Shown: piece by piece, positions 60,801-64,000 of the stretch
Layout of the letters: every line of letters begins with the position of its first letter
How positions within the stretch are numbered: the first letter of the stretch is position 1
Origin: Phycicoccus endophyticus
GTDB lineage: Bacteria; Actinomycetota; Actinomycetes; Actinomycetales; Dermatophilaceae
Direction of reading: 5' to 3'
Length of the DNA: 64,000 nt
Assembly (NCBI RefSeq): GCF_011326735.1
Contig: NZ_JAANCN010000002.1
Span: 1-64,000 of the forward strand
Made by a program: the position numbers and the translations under genes
The notes under the pieces: generated by a model
Databases searched by the model: none
Told to the model about the DNA's origin: nothing
What the model saw: the letters and a program-made list of their open reading frames with translations, nothing else

Positions 60801-63428
60801 TCACGCCACCGGCGCTGCCGGGCGGGCGTAGAGCAGACCGCGACGCACCAGGGTCTTCTCCACCTCGACGGCCGCCGGGACCACGAGCGCCAGCGCGACG
60901 CACACGGCCAGCTGGGCGGCGCTGAGCGCGTCGGTCCTGAAGACCCCCTGCAGCCAGGGGAGGTAGACGACGGCCAGCTGCAGACCGACGGTCAGCACGA
61001 CCGCACCGAGCAGCGCCGGGTTGGTCGCGAACCGCCGGCCGAAGGACGGCTGGGTCTCCGAGCGCACCGCGAGCGAGTGCCCGAGCTGGGCGAGGACGAG
61101 CACGGTGAAGACGACCGTCTGCCAGTTGTCCTCGCCGGCGAGGTAGGCCCACGCCATCCCGCCGAGCGAGACCCCGCCGATGAGCAGCCCGACCCAGCCG
61201 ATGTGCCAGACCACGCCGTGCGCGAAGATGCTCTCCCCCGGAGGACGTGGCGGCCGGCGCATCACCGTCGGCTCGGCCGGCTCCCGGGCCAGCGCCAGCC
61301 CCGGCAGGCCGTCGGTGACCAGGTTGATCCACAGGATCTGCAGGGGCAGCAGCGGCAGCGGCAGGCCGAGCAGCGGCCCGAGGAACATCACCCAGATCTC
61401 GCCGGCGTTGCTCGTCAGCGTGTACTTCACGAAGCGCCGGATGTTGTCGTAGATCCGGCGGCCCTCGCGCACCGCGCTGACGATCGTCGCGAAGTTGTCG
61501 TCGAGCAGGACCATCGCCGAGGCACCCCGGGCCACGTCCGTACCCCCGGCCCCCATCGCCACCCCGATGTCGGCCTGGCGCAGAGCGGGCGCGTCGTTGA
61601 CCCCGTCACCCGTCATCGCGGCCACCTGGCCGTCCGCCTGCAGTGCCCGCACGATGCGGATCTTCTGCTCCGGGTCGACCCGCGCGTACACCCGTGCGTC
61701 GAGCACCCGGGAGGCCAGCCCCGCATCGTCGAGGGCCGCCAGCTCACGCCCGGTGAGGACGTCGGTGGCGTCGTGGTCGGCTTCGGCCACCCCGACCCGG
61801 GCGGCCACCGCATGCGCCGTGTCCGGGTGGTCGCCGGTGATCATCACCGGGACGATCCCCGCCGCCCGGCACTCCGCGACCGCGGCCGCGGCCTCCTCGC
61901 GCGGCGGGTCGAGCAGCCCGACGAGGCCGAGCAGCGTCATCCCGTCCTCGACGTCGGCCAGGTCCTCGGGCAGCCGGTCGAGGCCACGCCGGGCCACGGC
62001 GAGCACCCGCAGCCCGTCCCCGGCCATCCGCCGGGCCCGCTCCTCCGCCCGCGCCCTGGTCGCCGGGTCGGCCGCGCACCGGGGCAGCAAGACTTCGGGC
62101 GCGCCCTTGGCGTAGGCGACGTAGCCCCCCGGCTCGCCCACCGCCGCGTCGTGCACGGTGAGCATCCGCCGGCGCTCGGCGTCGAAGGGGATCTCGGCCC
62201 GTCGAGGCACCGGGGCCACGTCCGGGCCGCCCCCCGCACCCTCGGCGGCATAGTGCAGCAGGGCCAGCTCGGTCGGGTCGCCCCGGCCGCCGGAGGCCTC
62301 GCCGTCGAGCAGCACGGCGTCGTTGCACGCCACGAGGGCACGCGAGAGCCCCGGGAGGTCGCCGCCCGGGGTCCAGGTCTCCTCGACCGACATCCGGTTG
62401 CGGGTCAGCGTCCCCGTCTTGTCCGAGCAGATGTAGGTGACCGACCCGAGGGTCTCGACCGCGGGCAGCCGGCGGACGAGGGCCTGCTGGCGCACCATGG
62501 CGGACGCGCCGAGCGCCAGCGAGATGGTGACGACGGCGGGCAGCGCCTCGGGAACGGCGGCCACCGCCAGGCTCACCGCGGTGAGCAGCATCTGGAGCGG
62601 GTCCTCGCCGCGCAGGAGGCCGCTGACGAACACGACGGCCGAGATCACCACGACTGCCACGGCCAACCGAGACGAGAGGTGGGAGAGCCTGCGCTGCAAC
62701 GGGGTACGGACCTCGTCGGTGCTCGTCATGAGCTGGGCGACCCGGCCGATCTCGGTGTCGGTCCCGGTGGCGACGACGACCCCCGCCCCACGGCCGGCCG
62801 TCACCTCGGTCCCCCGGTGGACCATGCACGTGCGGTCCCCCACGTGTGCCGTGGCGTCCTCGACCGGCCGCACGGACTTGCTCACCGGCACCGACTCACC
62901 GGTGAGCGCCGCCTCGGCCACCTGGAGGGCGGCACCGTCGACGAGGCGAAGGTCGGCGGCGACGACGGTGCCGGCCTCGAGCAGCACGAGGTCGCCGACG
63001 ACGACCTCTGCGGAGTCGACGTCGAGCGGGCGGCCGTCCCGCACCACGGCGGCGCGCGGCGCCGCCAGGGCGCGCAGGGCCTCCAGCGCCCGCTCGGCCC
63101 GGTAGCCCTGGACCACCCCGATGACCCCGTTGAGCACGAGGATGACGACGATCGCGACGGTGTCCACGACGTCGCCGAGCAGCCCGGAGACGACCGCGGC
63201 CGCGAGGAGCAGCAGGATCATCACGTCCCGCAGCTGCTCGAGGACGAGGTCGCGCAGCCGCCGCCCGCCACCCTCGGGCAGGACGTTGGGCCCGGACCGG
63301 GCCAGGCGCGCGGCCGCCTCCTCGGCGCTCAGGCCGTGGACGGCGTCCGCCCCGACGCGCTCGGCGACGACCTCCGCCGGCAGGGTGTGCCAGGCGGTGG
63401 AGCCGTGCGCCTGCGACACCGAGGTCAC
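60801..63428 (-). CDS. P2-type cation-transporting ATPase
   Basis: An 875-residue P-type ATPase of the Ca2+-ATPase-like branch. The actuator motif TGES is at 176-179, the M4 ion-site motif PEALP at 293-297, and the phosphorylated D336 in CSDKTGTLT. MTGDGVNDAPAL and the six-helix C-terminal domain are intact. PEALP matches the PEGLP-type calcium or Mn pumps rather than heavy-metal P1B pumps, and there are no N-terminal metal-binding Cys motifs. GTG start with GGAAG. A GDT1-type transporter gene is divergent. Confidence 0.93.
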   Translation of the reverse strand: MTSVSQAHGSTAWHTLPAEVVAERVGADAVHGLSAEEAAARLARSGPNVLPEGGGRRLRDLVLEQLRDVMILLLLAAAVVSGLLGDVVDTVAIVVILVLNGVIGVVQGYRAERALEALRALAAPRAAVVRDGRPLDVDSAEVVVGDLVLLEAGTVVAADLRLVDGAALQVAEAALTGESVPVSKSVRPVEDATAHVGDRTCMVHRGTEVTAGRGAGVVVATGTDTEIGRVAQLMTSTDEVRTPLQRRLSHLSSRLAVAVVVISAVVFVSGLLRGEDPLQMLLTAVSLAVAAVPEALPAVVTISLALGASAMVRQQALVRRLPAVETLGSVTYICSDKTGTLTRNRMSVEETWTPGGDLPGLSRALVACNDAVLLDGEASGGRGDPTELALLHYAAEGAGGGPDVAPVPRRAEIPFDAERRRMLTVHDAAVGEPGGYVAYAKGAPEVLLPRCAADPATRARAEERARRMAGDGLRVLAVARRGLDRLPEDLADVEDGMTLLGLVGLLDPPREEAAAAVAECRAAGIVPVMITGDHPDTAHAVAARVGVAEADHDATDVLTGRELAALDDAGLASRVLDARVYARVDPEQKIRIVRALQADGQVAAMTGDGVNDAPALRQADIGVAMGAGGTDVARGASAMVLLDDNFATIVSAVREGRRIYDNIRRFVKYTLTSNAGEIWVMFLGPLLGLPLPLLPLQILWINLVTDGLPGLALAREPAEPTVMRRPPRPPGESIFAHGVVWHIGWVGLLIGGVSLGGMAWAYLAGEDNWQTVVFTVLVLAQLGHSLAVRSETQPSFGRRFATNPALLGAVVLTVGLQLAVVYLPWLQGVFRTDALSAAQLAVCVALALVVPAAVEVEKTLVRRGLLYARPAAPVA

Positions 63429-63509
63429 TCTTCCAGGGTGCACCACAGGCGTTCCCGGGTGAACCCCGTGCGGCTGTGGCGTCCGCGACCCCGTACGTTG
63501 GCCTCCACC

Positions 63510-64000
63510 ATGTATGCCTTCCTCCTCAGCACCGCGGTGATCTTCGTCGCCGAGCTCGGCGACAAGAGCCAGCTCATGGCGATGACCTTCGCCGCCCGCT
63601 ACCGCGCCCGCGACGTCCTCGTCGGCATCACCGTCGCCACGGCGCTGGTCCACCTGGCCTCCGTCGGCATCGGCGCCGCGGTGGGCACCGCGTTCGCCGA
63701 CTACCAGGGCGTCGTCGCGGTCCTCGCCGGGCTGGCCTTCCTCGCCTTCGCGGCCTGGACCCTGCGCGGCGACGAGCTCACCGACGAGGAGCGCGACAAG
63801 GCACGGCGCAGCACCGGTGCCGCCATCCTCGCCGTCGGGGGCGCCTTCTTCCTCGCCGAGCTCGGCGACAAGACGATGCTCGCGACGATCACCCTCGCCA
63901 CCCGCGAGGGCTGGTTCGGCACCTGGGTCGGCAGCACCGTCGGGATGGTGGCCGCCGACGCGCTCGCCATCGCGGTCGGCGCGCTGCTCGGCCGCACCCT
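63510..64000 (+). CDS. TMEM165/GDT1-family cation transporter, cut by the window edge
   Basis: 163 residues are visible with no stop before position 64000. The family signature E-x-G-D-K-S/T occurs twice: VAELGDKSQLMAM near residue 14 and LAELGDKTMLAT near 117, with three helices after each. Bacterial relatives export Mn2+ and eukaryotic ones move Ca2+/Mn2+. Divergent from the P2-type ATPase, it suggests a shared manganese or calcium homeostasis role. ATG 63510 begins with MYAFLLSTAVIFVAELGD, the expected start. Confidence 0.9.
   Translation, partial: MYAFLLSTAVIFVAELGDKSQLMAMTFAARYRARDVLVGITVATALVHLASVGIGAAVGTAFADYQGVVAVLAGLAFLAFAAWTLRGDELTDEERDKARRSTGAAILAVGGAFFLAELGDKTMLATITLATREGWFGTWVGSTVGMVAADALAIAVGALLGRT

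Overview
This is a high-GC actinobacterial chromosome segment. Mycothiol genes (mshA, mshD, a mycothiol-dependent formaldehyde dehydrogenase), CarD, a GlnR-type regulator, an HBHA-like protein, actinobacterial DUF families and many apparently leaderless genes point to the Micrococcales, most likely something near the Intrasporangiaceae. That family-level placement is inferred from gene content, not from a marker-gene tree.

Region 1 (1-40.6 kb) is conserved core. It contains rlmB-cysS; a formaldehyde-detoxification pair; ispF-ispD-carD and a divergent lpqE-like lipoprotein; regX3-senX3 divergent from phoU; gpmA-ybjN-mshA; a DUF2516-dtd-asparaginase-HBHA-XRE stretch; ygfZ-fur divergent from an LCP protein; nitrobindin; glnR-mshD-ppk-mutT1; the pstSCAB operon with an upstream PHO box; DUF47-pit; a BrkB-type membrane protein and a Ser/Thr kinase. 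Phosphate handling links much of it: SenX3/RegX3 sensing, PhoU, Pst and Pit uptake, and polyphosphate kinase. PHO-box repeats lie in front of pstS and between senX3 and phoU.

Region 2 (40,619-52,000) is an integrated element in the 3' end of tRNA-Lys(TTT). A 39-bp direct repeat with one mismatch (attL/attR) bounds it. It carries a remnant conjugation module (VirB2-, VirB3- and truncated VirB4-like), no recognisable integrase, and a block of same-strand genes that looks like an undescribed nucleic-acid-processing or defence locus: a large atypical protein with a nuclease-like motif, an SPPY-type DNA methyltransferase, a protein of unknown fold, a Cas4/Dna2-type Fe-S nuclease, a probable beta-barrel protein and an Upf1/Dna2-like SF1 helicase. 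The last four overlap or abut. Three 9-bp iterons sit at their promoter.

Region 3 (52.3-56.0 kb), directly beyond attR, is a four-gene ABC exporter operon with a secreted beta-rich protein. Region 4 (56.0-64 kb) holds a TetR-controlled flavoprotein and membrane protein operon, a divergent SDR/TetR pair with a perfect operator, a P2-type cation ATPase and the start of a GDT1-family transporter cut by the window edge.

Other structure: two copies of an exactly 134-bp intergenic repeat with 15-bp perfect inverted ends, each just after a stop codon; a four-unit 52-bp tandem repeat; several very strong hairpins; and about twenty genes whose -10 hexamer lies 6-8 nt from the start codon.
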